A DNA stretch of 46,371 nucleotides from Pseudomonas sp. HMWF032 (GTDB lineage Bacteria > Pseudomonadota > Gammaproteobacteria > Pseudomonadales > Pseudomonadaceae). Positions within the stretch are counted from its first letter, which is position 1. Every line of letters starts with the position of its first letter. Positions 6,696 through 17,125 of this stretch are shown here, one piece after another. The DNA is taken from assembly GCF_003060885.1 (NCBI RefSeq), contig NZ_QAIG01000006.1:227178-273548 (forward strand), given 5' to 3'. The notes below the pieces were generated by a model. The model was not told where the DNA came from. It searched no databases and was given only the letters and a program-made list of their open reading frames with translations. Made by a program: the position numbers and the translations under genes.

Positions 6696-9074
6696 CTACT
6701 TCCTTAACGTGGCGTTGAACCTTTGTCCCAGGGAGGTGAGAATATTTTGCGTTGTGGTACTCACCTCGTCGTCATTAAGAGTGCGCGATGGATGTTGCCA
6801 GGTCAAGCCAACAGCCAGGCTTTTTCTATGAGGATCAATGCCTTTACCGTGATACACGTCAAATAGCTTGAGGTCAGTTAACCACTCGCCAGCTGCGTCA
6901 CGAATAGCGCTGAGCAGATCCTGCGCGGGGACGTCACGATCAACCAGTAATGCAAGGTCGCGCCGCACTTCAGGGAACTTGGACAGCTCCTGGAATTTCG
7001 GCATCACACCTTGAGTGATCTCACTTAATACCAGTTCGAACATGAACACGGACTGATCCAACCCCAGCACCTTGGCAAGCTCAGGATGGATAGCGCCGAA
7101 GAAGCCAACAACGCGACCTTCCCGCTCAATTCGAGCCGTCTGCCCTGGATGCAATGCAGCATGTTCGCCTGGCACGAATGCAAAACTGCCACCCGCACCC
7201 GCACTGGCCAGCAACGCTTCGACGTCCGCCTTAACATCATAGAAATCTACGCCATCACGCGCATGCGCCCAGCCTTCCGGCAAACGCGTGCCGCACACAA
7301 TCCCTGCCAGCATGGGCTCTTGCTTCAACCCTTCAAGCTGGCCAACAAACCGCAGGCCACTCTCAAAAAGACGGACACGCGCCTGCTGACGATTGAGGTT
7401 GTGCTGCAGCGCTTTGACTAACCCGGGCCATAGCGAGGAACGCATGGCCGCCATGTCGGCGGAAATCGGGTTGGCCAGCAACAACGGCTGAATGCCGGGG
7501 CTGAACAACTCAAACAACTTGGGATCAATAAAGCTGTAAGTGATGGCCTCCTGATAACCGCGTGCGACCAACAGACGACGCAAGGCGGGCAACTCGACGG
7601 AGGCTTCGGCTTTGGCTTGCGGAGCCAGACGCGCTTGCGGATAGCGAACCGGTAAGCGGTTATAGCCATACAGACGCCCCAGCTCTTCGATCAGATCGAC
7701 CTCCAGACTGATGTCAAAACGATGGCTCGGCACACTGACCTGCCACTGACCTGCACCTTGAGCGGTTACGCCCAGCCCCAACGCGGCAAGAAGACGCTCG
7801 ACCTCGGCGCCATCCATTTCCATGCCCAACATCTGACTGATACGCTCGGCACGTAAAGTGATCGGCGCGACGTTCGGCAGATCTTCGGCGCTGGTCACCT
7901 CAATGATCGGGCCGGCTTCACCGCCGACGATATCCAACAGCAGCGCAGTAGCACGCTCCATTGCATTACGCGCCAGCTGCGAGTCCACACCCCGCTCGAA
8001 ACGATGCGAAGAGTCGGTATGCAAGCCATAGGAGCGCGCCTTACCAGCCACAGCGATGGTGTCGAAGAATGCGCTTTCCAGGAACAGGTCAGCGGTTTTA
8101 CCGCTCACACCGCTATGTTCGCCCCCCATCACGCCGGCGATGGCCAGAGCGCGCTCGTGATCAGCTATCACCAGGGTGTCGGCACGCAGGCTGACTTCCT
8201 GGCCATCCAGCAGAACCAGTTTTTCACCCTCTTCCGCCATGCGCACGCGGATACCGCCATTGATCTCAGCGAGGTCGAAGGCATGCATCGGCTGACCGAG
8301 TTCCAGCATCACGTAATTGGTGATGTCAACGGCAGCATCGATGCTACGAACATCGGAACGCCGCAGGCGCTCGACCATCCACAACGGGGTAGGTTTGGAC
8401 AGATCGACGTGGCGAACAACGCGACCCAAGTAGCGCGAGCAAGCTTTGGAGGCAAGCACTTCGACCGGACGCACTTCATCATGAGCTGCGGCAACCGGAG
8501 CAACCGAGACGGGTGCTACCGATGCACCGTAGATGGCACCCACTTCGCGAGCCAGACCAGCCAACGACAGGCAGTCTCCCCGGTTGGGGGTAAGACCGAT
8601 TTCGACACTGGCATCGTCCAAGCCCAGATACACACGAATATCCTGACCAATCGGAGCATCAGCCGCCAACTCCATGAGGCCGCTGTTGTCTTCACTGATT
8701 TGCAGCTCGGAAGCCGAGCAGAGCATCCCCTGGGACTCCACGCCACGCAGTTTGGCCTGCTTGATTTTGAAGTCACCCGGCAACTCAGCGCCAATCATGG
8801 CGAAGGGAATCTTGATACCGGCGCGGGCATTGGGCGCACCGCAGACCACCTGGAAGCTGGCGCTGCCATTGCTGACCTGGCACACGCGCAGTTTATCGGC
8901 GTCGGGGTGCTGCTCGGCGCTGAGAATTTCACCCACGACAACACCGCTGAACAGACCAGCAACCGGAGTCACTGCGTCCACTTCAAGACCAACCATGGAC
9001 AGGCGGGCCACTAGCTCATCACGCGAAACAGTGGGGTTCACCCAGCTGCGCAGCCATTGTTCACTGAATTTCAT
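6696..9074 (-). CDS. pheT: Phenylalanyl-tRNA synthetase beta subunit
   Basis: The 792-residue protein matches the bacterial PheT length. It opens MKFSEQWLRSWVNP and has the N-terminal tRNA-binding fold (GVVVGEILSAEQHPDADKLRVCQV), the B3/B4 editing domain, B5, and a C-terminal anticodon-binding FDX-ACB domain (ELSKFPEVRRDLALLVDRDV). With PheS it forms the heterotetramer that charges tRNA-Phe; the beta subunit edits misacylated Tyr-tRNA-Phe. The ATG at 9074 is preceded by AGGAG. Confidence 0.98.
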   Translation of the reverse strand: MKFSEQWLRSWVNPTVSRDELVARLSMVGLEVDAVTPVAGLFSGVVVGEILSAEQHPDADKLRVCQVSNGSASFQVVCGAPNARAGIKIPFAMIGAELPGDFKIKQAKLRGVESQGMLCSASELQISEDNSGLMELAADAPIGQDIRVYLGLDDASVEIGLTPNRGDCLSLAGLAREVGAIYGASVAPVSVAPVAAAHDEVRPVEVLASKACSRYLGRVVRHVDLSKPTPLWMVERLRRSDVRSIDAAVDITNYVMLELGQPMHAFDLAEINGGIRVRMAEEGEKLVLLDGQEVSLRADTLVIADHERALAIAGVMGGEHSGVSGKTADLFLESAFFDTIAVAGKARSYGLHTDSSHRFERGVDSQLARNAMERATALLLDIVGGEAGPIIEVTSAEDLPNVAPITLRAERISQMLGMEMDGAEVERLLAALGLGVTAQGAGQWQVSVPSHRFDISLEVDLIEELGRLYGYNRLPVRYPQARLAPQAKAEASVELPALRRLLVARGYQEAITYSFIDPKLFELFSPGIQPLLLANPISADMAAMRSSLWPGLVKALQHNLNRQQARVRLFESGLRFVGQLEGLKQEPMLAGIVCGTRLPEGWAHARDGVDFYDVKADVEALLASAGAGGSFAFVPGEHAALHPGQTARIEREGRVVGFFGAIHPELAKVLGLDQSVFMFELVLSEITQGVMPKFQELSKFPEVRRDLALLVDRDVPAQDLLSAIRDAAGEWLTDLKLFDVYHGKGIDPHRKSLAVGLTWQHPSRTLNDDEVSTTTQNILTSLGQRFNATLRK

Positions 9075-9119
9075 ACTGTCTGTTCTCCTGAACCCATTTG
9101 ATTACGGAATGCGAGGGCA

Positions 9120-10136
<1,017 letters not shown>

Positions 10137-10155
10137 TTACAGACTCCAGATACGA

Positions 10156-10189
10156 AATAGGGGAAGAGCTTGAAGGCTCTTCCCCTATT
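10156..10189 (-). promoter_or_regulatory. Long hairpin between rplT and pheS (terminator or attenuator-like)
   Basis: AATAGGGGAAGAGC and GCTCTTCCCCTATT form a 14-bp perfect stem with a 6-base loop, 20 bases before pheS. There is no strong T-run in the minus direction, so it may act as a partial terminator, a processing site or an attenuator. A second hairpin, CACCGGG/CCCGGTG, lies at 10202-10219, immediately after rplT. In E. coli pheST is attenuated through the leader peptide PheM. I did not find a Phe-rich leader ORF here. Confidence 0.6.
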
Positions 10190-10231
10190 GGTGACGTTTA
10201 GCACCGGGCGAACCCGGTGATTGTCGGGGAC

Positions 10232-10588
10232 TTAAGCCAGTACGGCTTTCGCTTTCTCGACAATCGCAGCAAACGCCGCTTTTTCGTTCACTGCCAGATC
10301 AGCCAGAACCTTACGGTCGATCTCAATGGACGCTTTTTTCAGGCCAGCAATGAAACGGCTGTAAGACAGACCGTTAACACGTGCACCGGCGTTGATACGA
10401 GCGATCCACAGAGCGCGGAACTGACGTTTTTTCTGACGGCGGTCGCGGTAGGCGTACTGGCCTGCCTTGATCACAGCCTGCTTGGCAACGCGGAATACGC
10501 GCGAACGCGCACCGTAGTAGCCTTTAGCGAGTTTCAGAATTTTTTTGTGACGCTTACGAGCGATAACGCCGCGCTTAACACGAGCCAT
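10232..10588 (-). CDS. rplT: Large ribosomal subunit protein bL20
   Basis: The 118-residue, very basic protein has the bL20 start [26 protein letters not shown] (positions 1-26) and the helical, RNA-binding [21 protein letters not shown]. bL20 is needed early in 50S assembly and represses its own operon in E. coli. GAGGAAATTACTC precedes the ATG. It follows rpmI on the same transcript. Confidence 0.98.
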   Translation of the reverse strand: MARVKRGVIARKRHKKILKLAKGYYGARSRVFRVAKQAVIKAGQYAYRDRRQKKRQFRALWIARINAGARVNGLSYSRFIAGLKKASIEIDRKVLADLAVNEKAAFAAIVEKAKAVLA

Positions 10589-10613
10589 GAGTAATTTCCT
10601 CTATCTTGACCGA

Positions 10614-10808
10614 TTAACGAACGCGCAGCATGCGCGCCACTTTTGCTACGTCAGACGGGTGCACCATGGTGCTACCACGAAGTTGACGCTTACGCTTGGT
10701 GGACATCTTGGTCAGGATGTGGCTCTTGAAAGCGTGCTTGTGCTTGAAGCCATTAGCGGTTTTGAGAAAACGCTTGGCTGCACCACTCTTAGTTTTCATC
10801 TTTGGCAT
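10614..10808 (-). CDS. rpmI: Large ribosomal subunit protein bL35
   Basis: The 64-residue basic protein begins [14 protein letters not shown] and ends [12 protein letters not shown], which is the normal bL35 length and layout. The infC-rpmI-rplT order is conserved across bacteria. Confidence 0.98.
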   Translation of the reverse strand: MPKMKTKSGAAKRFLKTANGFKHKHAFKSHILTKMSTKRKRQLRGSTMVHPSDVAKVARMLRVR

Positions 10809-10868
10809 GTTCGGATACTCCGCATTCAGTTGATAAACATAACCGCAAGGCCTGCCGTGCCCTGGTGG

Positions 10869-11417
10869 TTACTTCTTCTTTTTGGGGGCGATGACCATAA
10901 TCAGCTGGCGTCCTTCCATCTTTGGATGCTGCTCAACGGTGCCATATTCAGCAAGGTCACCTTCAACCCGCTTCAACAACTCCATGCCCAGCTCCTGATG
11001 CGCCATCTCACGACCGCGGAATCGAAGCGATACCTTGGCCCTGTCCCCATCACTAAGGAAACGTACCAGGTTGCGTAGTTTTACCTGGTAATCCCCTTCC
11101 TCCGTCCCTGGACGAAACTTAATTTCTTTAACCTGGACCTGCTTCTGATTTTTCTTCGCTGCCGCAATCTGCTTCTTCTTTTCGAAGATCGATTTGCCGT
11201 AATCCATAACCCGGCAAACCGGCGGTACTGCATCAGCTGAAATTTCTACCAAGTCCAGCTTGGATTCTTCAGCAACCCTAAGCGCTTCATCAATCGAGAC
11301 GATGCCAATTTGCTCGCCGTCAGCGCCAATTAACCGAACCTCGCGTGCCGAGATATTCTCGTTGATCGGGGCCTTCGGTGCAGCTCGTTTATCTTGTCTC
11401 ATATCACGCTTAATAAT
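10869..11417 (-). CDS. infC: Translation initiation factor IF-3 (probable AUU start)
   Basis: The protein has the IF-3 N-domain ([20 protein letters not shown]), a basic linker and the C-domain ([20 protein letters not shown], then [17 protein letters not shown]). It binds 30S subunits, blocks 50S joining and checks the start codon. The first ATG is at 11402, but Pseudomonas IF-3 carries about five more residues (IKRxM). Codons ATT-ATT-AAG-CGT-GAT precede that ATG, and the first ATT (11417) lies 5 bases after GGAG. An AUU start, used by IF-3 to repress itself, is therefore likely. The start lies 2 bases past the thrS stop and the SD overlaps the end of thrS. Confidence 0.95.
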   Translation of the reverse strand: MIKRDMRQDKRAAPKAPINENISAREVRLIGADGEQIGIVSIDEALRVAEESKLDLVEISADAVPPVCRVMDYGKSIFEKKKQIAAAKKNQKQVQVKEIKFRPGTEEGDYQVKLRNLVRFLSDGDRAKVSLRFRGREMAHQELGMELLKRVEGDLAEYGTVEQHPKMEGRQLIMVIAPKKKK

Positions 11418-11419
11418 GA

Positions 11420-13342
11420 TTACTCCAAATCTTGGCGACCACGCCGGGAAACCGCCTGCGCGAGGAATTCAGCGAATTGAGTGACGGGCATAGAGCCCAG
11501 ATCAGCACCTTCACGGGTACGCACGGCGACAGTTTGCGTCTCAACTTCCCGATCTCCGATAACCAAGAGATAAGGAACCTTGAGCAAAGTATGCTCGCGG
11601 ATTTTAAAGCCTATCTTCTCGTTCCTCAAGTCGGACTTGGCACGAAAACCGCTTTGATTGAGAGTTTTTTCCACTTCAAGGGCAAAATCAGCTTGCTTGT
11701 CGGTGATATTCATCACCACAGCCTGCGTCGGCGCAAGCCAAGCCGGGAATGCGCCCTCATAGTGCTCGATCAAAATACCGATAAAGCGCTCGAACGACCC
11801 CAAAATGGCACGATGCAACATCACGGGCACTTTGCGGCTGTTGTCTTCAGAGACATAGCTCGCCTCTAGGCGCTGCGGCGTGTTTGGATCGTACTGCAGC
11901 GTCCCGCACTGCCAGGCACGACCCAAGCAATCAAGCAGGGTGAATTCGATTTTCGGACCATAAAAAGCACCCTCACCTGGCAAGTACTCCCAAGGCAGGC
12001 CCGCATCATTCAAGGCATCCGCTAGAGCGGTTTCCGCACGATCCCAGAACGCATCATCACCCACGCGCCTGGCCGGGCGGGTCGACAGCTTCATCTTGAT
12101 GTCGCGGAAACCAAAATCGGAATAAACCTGAAGGGTCAGCTTGATGAAATCAGCCGCCTCTTTCTTGACTTGCTCTTCAGTGCAGAAGATATGCGCATCA
12201 TCTTGGGTAAAGCCGCGCACACGCATAATGCCGTGTAGCGCACCGGACGCCTCATTGCGGTGGCAAGAGCCGAATTCAGCCAAACGCAGCGGCAGCTCAC
12301 GGTAGCTTTTCAACCCCTGATTGAAAATCTGCACGTGACATGGACAGTTCATCGGCTTGATCGCGTAATCGCGACTTTCCGACTCAGTAGTGAACATGTT
12401 GTCGGCGTAGTTACCCCAGTGCCCGGATTTCTCCCACAAAACCCGATCGACCACCTGCGGCGTACGGACCTCCTGGTAGCCGTTCTCGCGCTGCACGCCG
12501 CGCATGTACTGCTCAAGCACCTGATAGATGGTCCAGCCATTGGGATGCCAAAACACCATGCCCGGAGCTTCCTCCTGGGTATGGAACAGATCGAGGCGCT
12601 TGCCAATCTTGCGGTGATCGCGCTTCTCGGCCTCTTCAATGCGCTGGATATAGGCCGCCAACTGCTTCTTGTCAGCCCAGGCCGTGCCGTAAACACGCTG
12701 CAGCTGCTCGTTCTTGGCATCGCCGCGCCAGTAAGCACCGGACAGCTTGGTCAGCTTGAACGCCTTAAGGAAACGCGTATTCGGCACATGCGGACCACGG
12801 CACATGTCGACGTATTCTTCATGGTAGTAAAGCCCCATGGCCTGCTCGTCCGGCATGTCATCCACCAGACGCAGCTTGTAATCCTCACCACGCGCGGCGA
12901 ACACATCAATAACTTCCGCGCGCGGGGTTACCTTCTTGATGACGTCGTAGTCCTTCTCGATCAGCTGCTGCATACGCTGCTCGATTGCCGCCACATCATC
13001 TAGAGTAAAGGGACGCTCGGAGGCGATGTCGTAGTAGAAACCTTCATCAATGACCGGGCCGATCACCATTTTGGCTGTCGGGAACAGCTGCTTGACAGCA
13101 TGCCCGATCAAATGCGCACAGGAATGGCGAATAATTTCGAGCCCCTCCTGGTCTTTCGGTGTAATGATCTGCAAGGTGGCGTCGCTTTCAATCAGGTCAC
13201 AAGCATCCACCAGCTTGCCGTTTACCTTGCCGGCCAATGTGGCTTTCGCCAGACCAGCACCAATGGATTGCGCCACCTCGAGTACGGATACCGGGTGATC
13301 GAACGAACGCTGACTGCCGTCGGGAAGAGTAATGATGGGCAT
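11420..13342 (-). CDS. thrS: Threonyl-tRNA synthetase
   Basis: The 640-residue protein starts [17 protein letters not shown] at 13342 behind a strong GGAGAGGAGG; upstream in-frame codons lack family similarity. It contains the TGS domain, the SAD editing domain ([16 protein letters not shown] and the zinc/editing segment [11 protein letters not shown]), and the class II core ([35 protein letters not shown]). The anticodon-binding domain is at the C-terminus. It charges tRNA-Thr and clears Ser-tRNA-Thr. It is the first gene of the infC operon. Confidence 0.98.
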   Translation of the reverse strand: MPIITLPDGSQRSFDHPVSVLEVAQSIGAGLAKATLAGKVNGKLVDACDLIESDATLQIITPKDQEGLEIIRHSCAHLIGHAVKQLFPTAKMVIGPVIDEGFYYDIASERPFTLDDVAAIEQRMQQLIEKDYDVIKKVTPRAEVIDVFAARGEDYKLRLVDDMPDEQAMGLYYHEEYVDMCRGPHVPNTRFLKAFKLTKLSGAYWRGDAKNEQLQRVYGTAWADKKQLAAYIQRIEEAEKRDHRKIGKRLDLFHTQEEAPGMVFWHPNGWTIYQVLEQYMRGVQRENGYQEVRTPQVVDRVLWEKSGHWGNYADNMFTTESESRDYAIKPMNCPCHVQIFNQGLKSYRELPLRLAEFGSCHRNEASGALHGIMRVRGFTQDDAHIFCTEEQVKKEAADFIKLTLQVYSDFGFRDIKMKLSTRPARRVGDDAFWDRAETALADALNDAGLPWEYLPGEGAFYGPKIEFTLLDCLGRAWQCGTLQYDPNTPQRLEASYVSEDNSRKVPVMLHRAILGSFERFIGILIEHYEGAFPAWLAPTQAVVMNITDKQADFALEVEKTLNQSGFRAKSDLRNEKIGFKIREHTLLKVPYLLVIGDREVETQTVAVRTREGADLGSMPVTQFAEFLAQAVSRRGRQDLE

Positions 13343-13545
13343 GGCGCCTCCTCTCCTAGTGGTGACCTCTACCAAAGGCCACATGGGTTGGGATGAGCCA
13401 GTAAGCGATTCGGCGGTATACCTGCCATACAGTGGCAGGAGCTTTTCAGCCAACCAAAACCAAACCGGAGTCACTGGAGGTTTGAAACAACGATTAACCG
13501 CGCGGATGCTTGCAGAAAGCCAGGCTCACTGGCAAGAACCCAATA

Positions 13546-13573
13546 AAAAAGGGCCGCCTAAGCGACCCTTTTT
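13546..13573. terminator. Bidirectional-looking terminator between tRNA-Val and thrS
   Basis: AAAAAGGG pairs with CCCTTTTT around a 12-base loop. On the minus strand it lies just past the 3' end of tRNA-Val(GAC). It therefore probably ends the tRNA transcript before the thrS promoter region (13343-13545). Confidence 0.75.
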
Positions 13574-13583
13574 CTACCAAATC

Positions 13584-13660
13584 TGGTAGGCACGATTGGA
13601 CTCGAACCAACGACCCCCACCATGTCAAGGTGGTGCTCTAACCAACTGAGCTACGTGCCT
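13584..13660 (-). tRNA. tRNA-Val (GAC)
   Basis: The 77-base cloverleaf has the acceptor pair AGGCACG/CGTGCCT and an encoded CCA. The anticodon arm is CCACC-TTGACAT-GGTGG, giving anticodon GAC, and the T arm is GTTCGAGTC. It is transcribed in the same direction as thrS and separated from it by a terminator. Confidence 0.97.
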
Positions 13661-13845
13661 ACGATGGGTGCGCATTCTACGGCCGCGAACAAAAGTGTCA
13701 ACCTATTTTTTCGCTAACTGCCTGAATAACTGAATTTTTTACTGTTCTATACGGCGTTTTATATTTCGCACAGGCCACTAGCCGAGCATTTTCAACTCAG
13801 GTAGCATCCGCCCATTCGTAAAAAATAAAGAACAGAGGTTGCAAA

Positions 13846-15129
13846 ATGGCGCACACAGCTTATCCACAATCCTATTACGCGGCCTCCGCCAATCCGGTTC
13901 CGCCGCGCCCAGAATTGAATGGTGAAGTCGAGACTGACGTGTGCATCGTCGGTGCTGGCTACACCGGCCTATCAACAGCCATCGCCCTGCTGGAAAGTGG
14001 CTTTAAAGTGAGCATTGTAGAAGCGGCAAAAGTTGGCTTTGGCGCCTCCGGCCGCAACGGCGGCCAGATCGTCAACAGTTACAGCCGCGACATTGATGTG
14101 ATCGAACGCAGCGTCGGCCCCAAACAGGCCAAACTGCTGGGCGACATGGCCTTTGAAGGCGGCCGCATCATTCGTGAGCGCATTGCTAAATACAACATCC
14201 AGTGCGACTTGAAGGACGGCGGCGTTTTCGCGGCCAACACCCCCAAGCACATGAAACACCTGGAATCGCAGAAAAAGCTCTGGGAACGCTACGGCCATAC
14301 TCAGTTGGAACTGATGGACGCCAAGCGCATCCGTGAAGTGGTGGACAGCGACGTTTACGTGGGCGGCATGCTGGACATGAGCGGCGGCCACATACACCCA
14401 CTCAATCTGGCCCTGGGTGAAGCGGCGGCTGTTGAGTCGCTGGGCGGCGTGATCTATGAACAATCCCCGGCAATCCGCATTGATCGCGGCGCCAACCCTG
14501 TCGTGCACACACCCAACGGCCGAATCAAAGCCAAGTTCGTGGTCGTCGCCGGCAACGCCTACCTGGGCAACTTGATCCCCGAACTGTCGGCCAAGTCGAT
14601 GCCATGTGGCACCCAGGTGATCACCACCGAGCCGCTGTCCGCTGAACTGGCGAAAAGCCTGCTGCCGCAGGACTACTGTGTGGAAGACTGCAATTACCTG
14701 CTCGACTACTACCGCCTGACCAGCGATAAGCGCCTGATTTTCGGCGGCGGCGTGGTCTACGGCGCCCGCGACCCGGCGAACATTGAGGCCATCATCCGGC
14801 CGAAGATGCTCAAAGCTTTCCCACAGTTGAAAGATGTGAAGATCGACTACGCCTGGACCGGCAACTTCCTGCTGACCCTGTCGCGCCTACCGCAGGTTGG
14901 CCGCCTGGGCGATAACATCTATTACTCGCAAGGTTGTAGCGGCCACGGTGTGACTTACACCCACTTGGCTGGCCGTGTACTGGCTGAGGCCCTACGCGGA
15001 CAGGCCGAACGTTTCGACGCATTCGCCGATCTGCCACACTACCCCTTCCCTGGCGGCCGCCTGTTCCAGGTGCCATTCAGCGCCCTGGGTGCTTGGTACT
15101 ACACCCTGCGCGACAAGCTAGGCATCTAA
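13846..15129 (+). CDS. puuB: FAD-dependent oxidoreductase, gamma-glutamylputrescine oxidase type (PuuB/PauB)
   Basis: The 427-residue DAO-family enzyme has an N-terminal FAD-binding motif (DVCIVGAGYTGLSTAIALLE, ~31-50) and FGASGRNGGQIV. The C-terminal flavin segment is SQGCSGHGVTYTHLAGRVLAEAL. Relatives oxidise gamma-glutamyl-putrescine or related amines, releasing H2O2 and an aldehyde, in polyamine catabolism. Pseudomonas carries several paralogues (PauB1-4), so the exact amine is uncertain. The start follows AGAGG seven bases upstream. It is monocistronic, with a perfect terminator after it, and no other pau/puu gene is nearby. Confidence 0.85.
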   Translation: MAHTAYPQSYYAASANPVPPRPELNGEVETDVCIVGAGYTGLSTAIALLESGFKVSIVEAAKVGFGASGRNGGQIVNSYSRDIDVIERSVGPKQAKLLGDMAFEGGRIIRERIAKYNIQCDLKDGGVFAANTPKHMKHLESQKKLWERYGHTQLELMDAKRIREVVDSDVYVGGMLDMSGGHIHPLNLALGEAAAVESLGGVIYEQSPAIRIDRGANPVVHTPNGRIKAKFVVVAGNAYLGNLIPELSAKSMPCGTQVITTEPLSAELAKSLLPQDYCVEDCNYLLDYYRLTSDKRLIFGGGVVYGARDPANIEAIIRPKMLKAFPQLKDVKIDYAWTGNFLLTLSRLPQVGRLGDNIYYSQGCSGHGVTYTHLAGRVLAEALRGQAERFDAFADLPHYPFPGGRLFQVPFSALGAWYYTLRDKLGI

Positions 15130-15146
15130 CCCACCTACAACAACCC

Positions 15147-15170
15147 AAACGGCACCCTCAGGTGCCGTTT
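15147..15170 (+). terminator. Terminator after the puuB-like gene
   Basis: AAACGGCACC, a CTCA loop and GGTGCCGTTT make a 10-bp perfect stem ending in T, 18 bases after the stop codon. The symmetrical A/T ends could also serve the convergent gene at 15196. Confidence 0.9.
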
Positions 15171-15195
15171 TGCGTGTTACCTCCTACCATCAGCG

Positions 15196-15885
15196 CTACA
15201 GCGCCGCATCCGGCCAAACCTGACGCGCCGCACGCAGTGCCCGCTGCGCAGCCTCGTTACGACCTTGCTGCTGCAGCTGGCGCGCCGCCTGCAGCCAGAC
15301 CTGCTCGACAGGCTGCGCTGGCAATTGGCTGGCCGGCTGAACCAACACGGCCCAACGTCCCGCCTCGCCCCAGGCATCATCAAAACGGGCGAAGCTGGTG
15401 TACCAGCGCCGATTATTACCAGAGCGCAATACCAGCGTCCGCTCACGCTGGTCATACCCCACCAACACCGCGAACTGCGAACCGGGGCCAGCAAACATGC
15501 GGTCCTGCATCAACAGCACCGGATGCCCGGCAGACACTTGCTGCAACAGGGCGTCCAGATTACCTGGCAAGGGGTAAACCAGCAGGTCGTATGAGCGCGC
15601 TACTTTCTCCAGCCCAGCTTGCGGACTCTGCCCCTTGGCCAGCTGCGCAATGCGCTCATCCACCAACCCCGGGCTGCTGATCACACCATAGTGGTTCAGC
15701 AAAGCTGCCAATGCCGACGGCCCGCCTTGCGCATCACTGAGCTGGAAGAATGGGACATCGGCCAACTCCACACGCTCAGGTAAGCGCTTGGTCTCAGGCG
15801 ACAACGCAGGACCGCCAACACATGCGCAAAGCAGTAAACACAACGTAAAGGGCAACAGCTTAAAGACGCTTACAGATGAAAACAT
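15196..15885 (-). CDS. C39-peptidase-like lipoprotein lacking catalytic Cys and His (pseudo-enzyme)
   Basis: The 229-residue protein (ATG at 15885) has a signal sequence ending in the lipobox LCAC, so it is probably a lipoprotein anchored at Cys22. The next ~120 residues have the papain-like C39 layout of PA2778-type proteins, followed by a TPR-like tail (VWLQAARQLQQQGRNEAAQRAL). The family active site QCGPAAL reads QGGPSAL here: Gly54 replaces Cys, which a single TGC-to-GGC change would explain. The later HYAVVVGYD-type motif reads QFAVLVGYD, with Gln137 in place of His. Both catalytic residues are lost while the frame is intact, which suggests a non-catalytic, perhaps binding, role. It is convergent with the puuB-like gene. 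Confidence 0.8.
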   Translation of the reverse strand: MFSSVSVFKLLPFTLCLLLCACVGGPALSPETKRLPERVELADVPFFQLSDAQGGPSALAALLNHYGVISSPGLVDERIAQLAKGQSPQAGLEKVARSYDLLVYPLPGNLDALLQQVSAGHPVLLMQDRMFAGPGSQFAVLVGYDQRERTLVLRSGNNRRWYTSFARFDDAWGEAGRWAVLVQPASQLPAQPVEQVWLQAARQLQQQGRNEAAQRALRAARQVWPDAAL

Positions 15886-16115
15886 CACTCACCTACTGAC
15901 TTGATCAAGACACAGAGGATAACGGTCCTGCCCAAGCGACCCAATAGGTAAAGAGTAAGCCTGTCCACAGACAATCGATTGCCCACACATGCAGAGCCTA
16001 ATACCAAGCGCGTTAATAAATCTCGATGCGCACTGCAACATTAGCGCAACTCCTCTTTGCGGCTTCAAGCCCTCCTGCCATTTCGAGCTTCATGGCCACA
16101 ACAAAAAGAGCAGGC

Positions 16116-16253
16116 AAAAAAAACGGGAGCCCAAACGGGCTCCCGCACTCAATTTCAGAGAAATGCCGGCACAAGCCTCACGCATGCACTGGCTACAACC
16201 TCACCTGCGTCTCCAAAGAAACGCATGTCCCAGTGTGACAAAAAAACCTCAAC
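16116..16253 (-). ncRNA. Candidate small RNA with Rho-independent terminator
   Basis: A terminator hairpin (CGGGAGCCC at 16124-16132 with GGGCTCCCG at 16137-16145) is followed on the minus strand by eight T. No minus-strand gene lies upstream that it could serve. Reading into it are a 7-bp stem GCGTTTC-TTTG-GAGACGC and a longer imperfect stem (GCCAGTGCA/TGTGCCGGC). A possible -10, GCTAAAC (plus-strand 16260-16266), sets the 5' end near 16253 and a length of about 130 bases. The size and the RpoS-like -10 remind me of RgsA/P16, but I cannot confirm that. Between this element and the C39-like gene (15886-16115) I see only promoter-type sequence. Confidence 0.55.
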
Positions 16254-16342
16254 CGCTTCGTTTAGCTTTGTTGTCGCATTGCAAAGAATTGTAAACAACA
16301 CCGCCTGCTGGCCGATGCAGCGCGTACACGGCAGAATGCGCC

Positions 16343-17053
16343 ATGACTACAGACTTTCTACCCGCCTGCTGCACCTCGCTCAGCGCCCACTGGCCACTGC
16401 CTCACACATTACCGTCACTGCAGCTGTACAGCACCCGCTTTGACCCCGCCCAACTGCGCAACGAGGACTTCCGGCGCTGCGCCATTACGCCGGTATCAGG
16501 CATTGCCAAGCGTCAGACCGAATATCTCGCCGGCCGCTTGTGCGCCCGCGCAGCACTTAACCAGCTCACCGGGTTACCGGCAGTTCCAGGCAGCGGCGAA
16601 GACCGTGCGCCGCAATGGCCGACAGGTACTCTTGGCTCAATCACTCACGGCAGTGGCTGGGCCGGCGCAGTGGTGGGCAACAGCGCGGATTGGCGCGGCC
16701 TCGGCCTGGATATCGAGCTGATCATGCCTGCAAGCCGCGCTGAACGGTTGGCAGGGGAAATCCTCACCCCGAACGAACTGGCCAGTCTGAACAGCCTGCC
16801 CACAGAACAACGCGCCCAGCGCATTAGCCTGACCTTCTCGCTCAAGGAGAGCCTATTCAAGGCGCTCTATCCCCAGGTGCTGCGTCATTTCTACTTTCAG
16901 GACGCCGAACTACTCAGCGTCGACGCCGAGAATAGAGTGCGCATGCGCCTGTTGATCGACCTGCATACCGACTGGCCGGCCGGCAGTGAGCTTGAAGGCC
17001 AGTTTACTGAGTTCGACGGCTACCTGCTCAGCCTGGTCAGCATTCCACGCTGA
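16343..17053 (+). CDS. 4'-phosphopantetheinyl transferase (PcpS/EntD type)
   Basis: The 236-residue enzyme moves phosphopantetheine from CoA to a Ser of carrier proteins. The two metal/CoA-binding motifs are GLGLDIE (Asp123, Glu125) and FSLKESLFKALYP (Glu169, Lys173), and the N-terminal half has the R-Q-EYLAGRLCARAAL segment of EntD relatives. Pseudomonas usually carries one such enzyme, PcpS, for both fatty-acid and secondary-metabolite carriers. It could therefore activate the NRPS at the left edge. The ATG at 16343 has only a weak ribosome site. Confidence 0.92.
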   Translation: MTTDFLPACCTSLSAHWPLPHTLPSLQLYSTRFDPAQLRNEDFRRCAITPVSGIAKRQTEYLAGRLCARAALNQLTGLPAVPGSGEDRAPQWPTGTLGSITHGSGWAGAVVGNSADWRGLGLDIELIMPASRAERLAGEILTPNELASLNSLPTEQRAQRISLTFSLKESLFKALYPQVLRHFYFQDAELLSVDAENRVRMRLLIDLHTDWPAGSELEGQFTEFDGYLLSLVSIPR

Positions 17054-17125
17054 TCAGTCGAGCGCCGCCACCCAAAGCCTGAGGCAAATCCGCTAAACTC
17101 GGCCGATTGCCGCCCGGAGTGCCCT

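Noticed and set aside
8004..9014. 336-codon plus-strand frame opposite pheT
   Set aside because: It is a shadow of high-GC pheT codons with no motif, and pheT is unmistakable on the other strand.
13343..13474. 44-codon N-terminal extension of ThrS
   Set aside because: The extension has no similarity and the ATG at 13342 has a strong ribosome site and the family N-terminus.
13343..13583. T-box or other leader riboswitch for thrS
   Set aside because: No T-box features were seen and the group normally lacks T-boxes. Only a small hairpin (GCCAG/CTGGC) and the tRNA terminator are visible.
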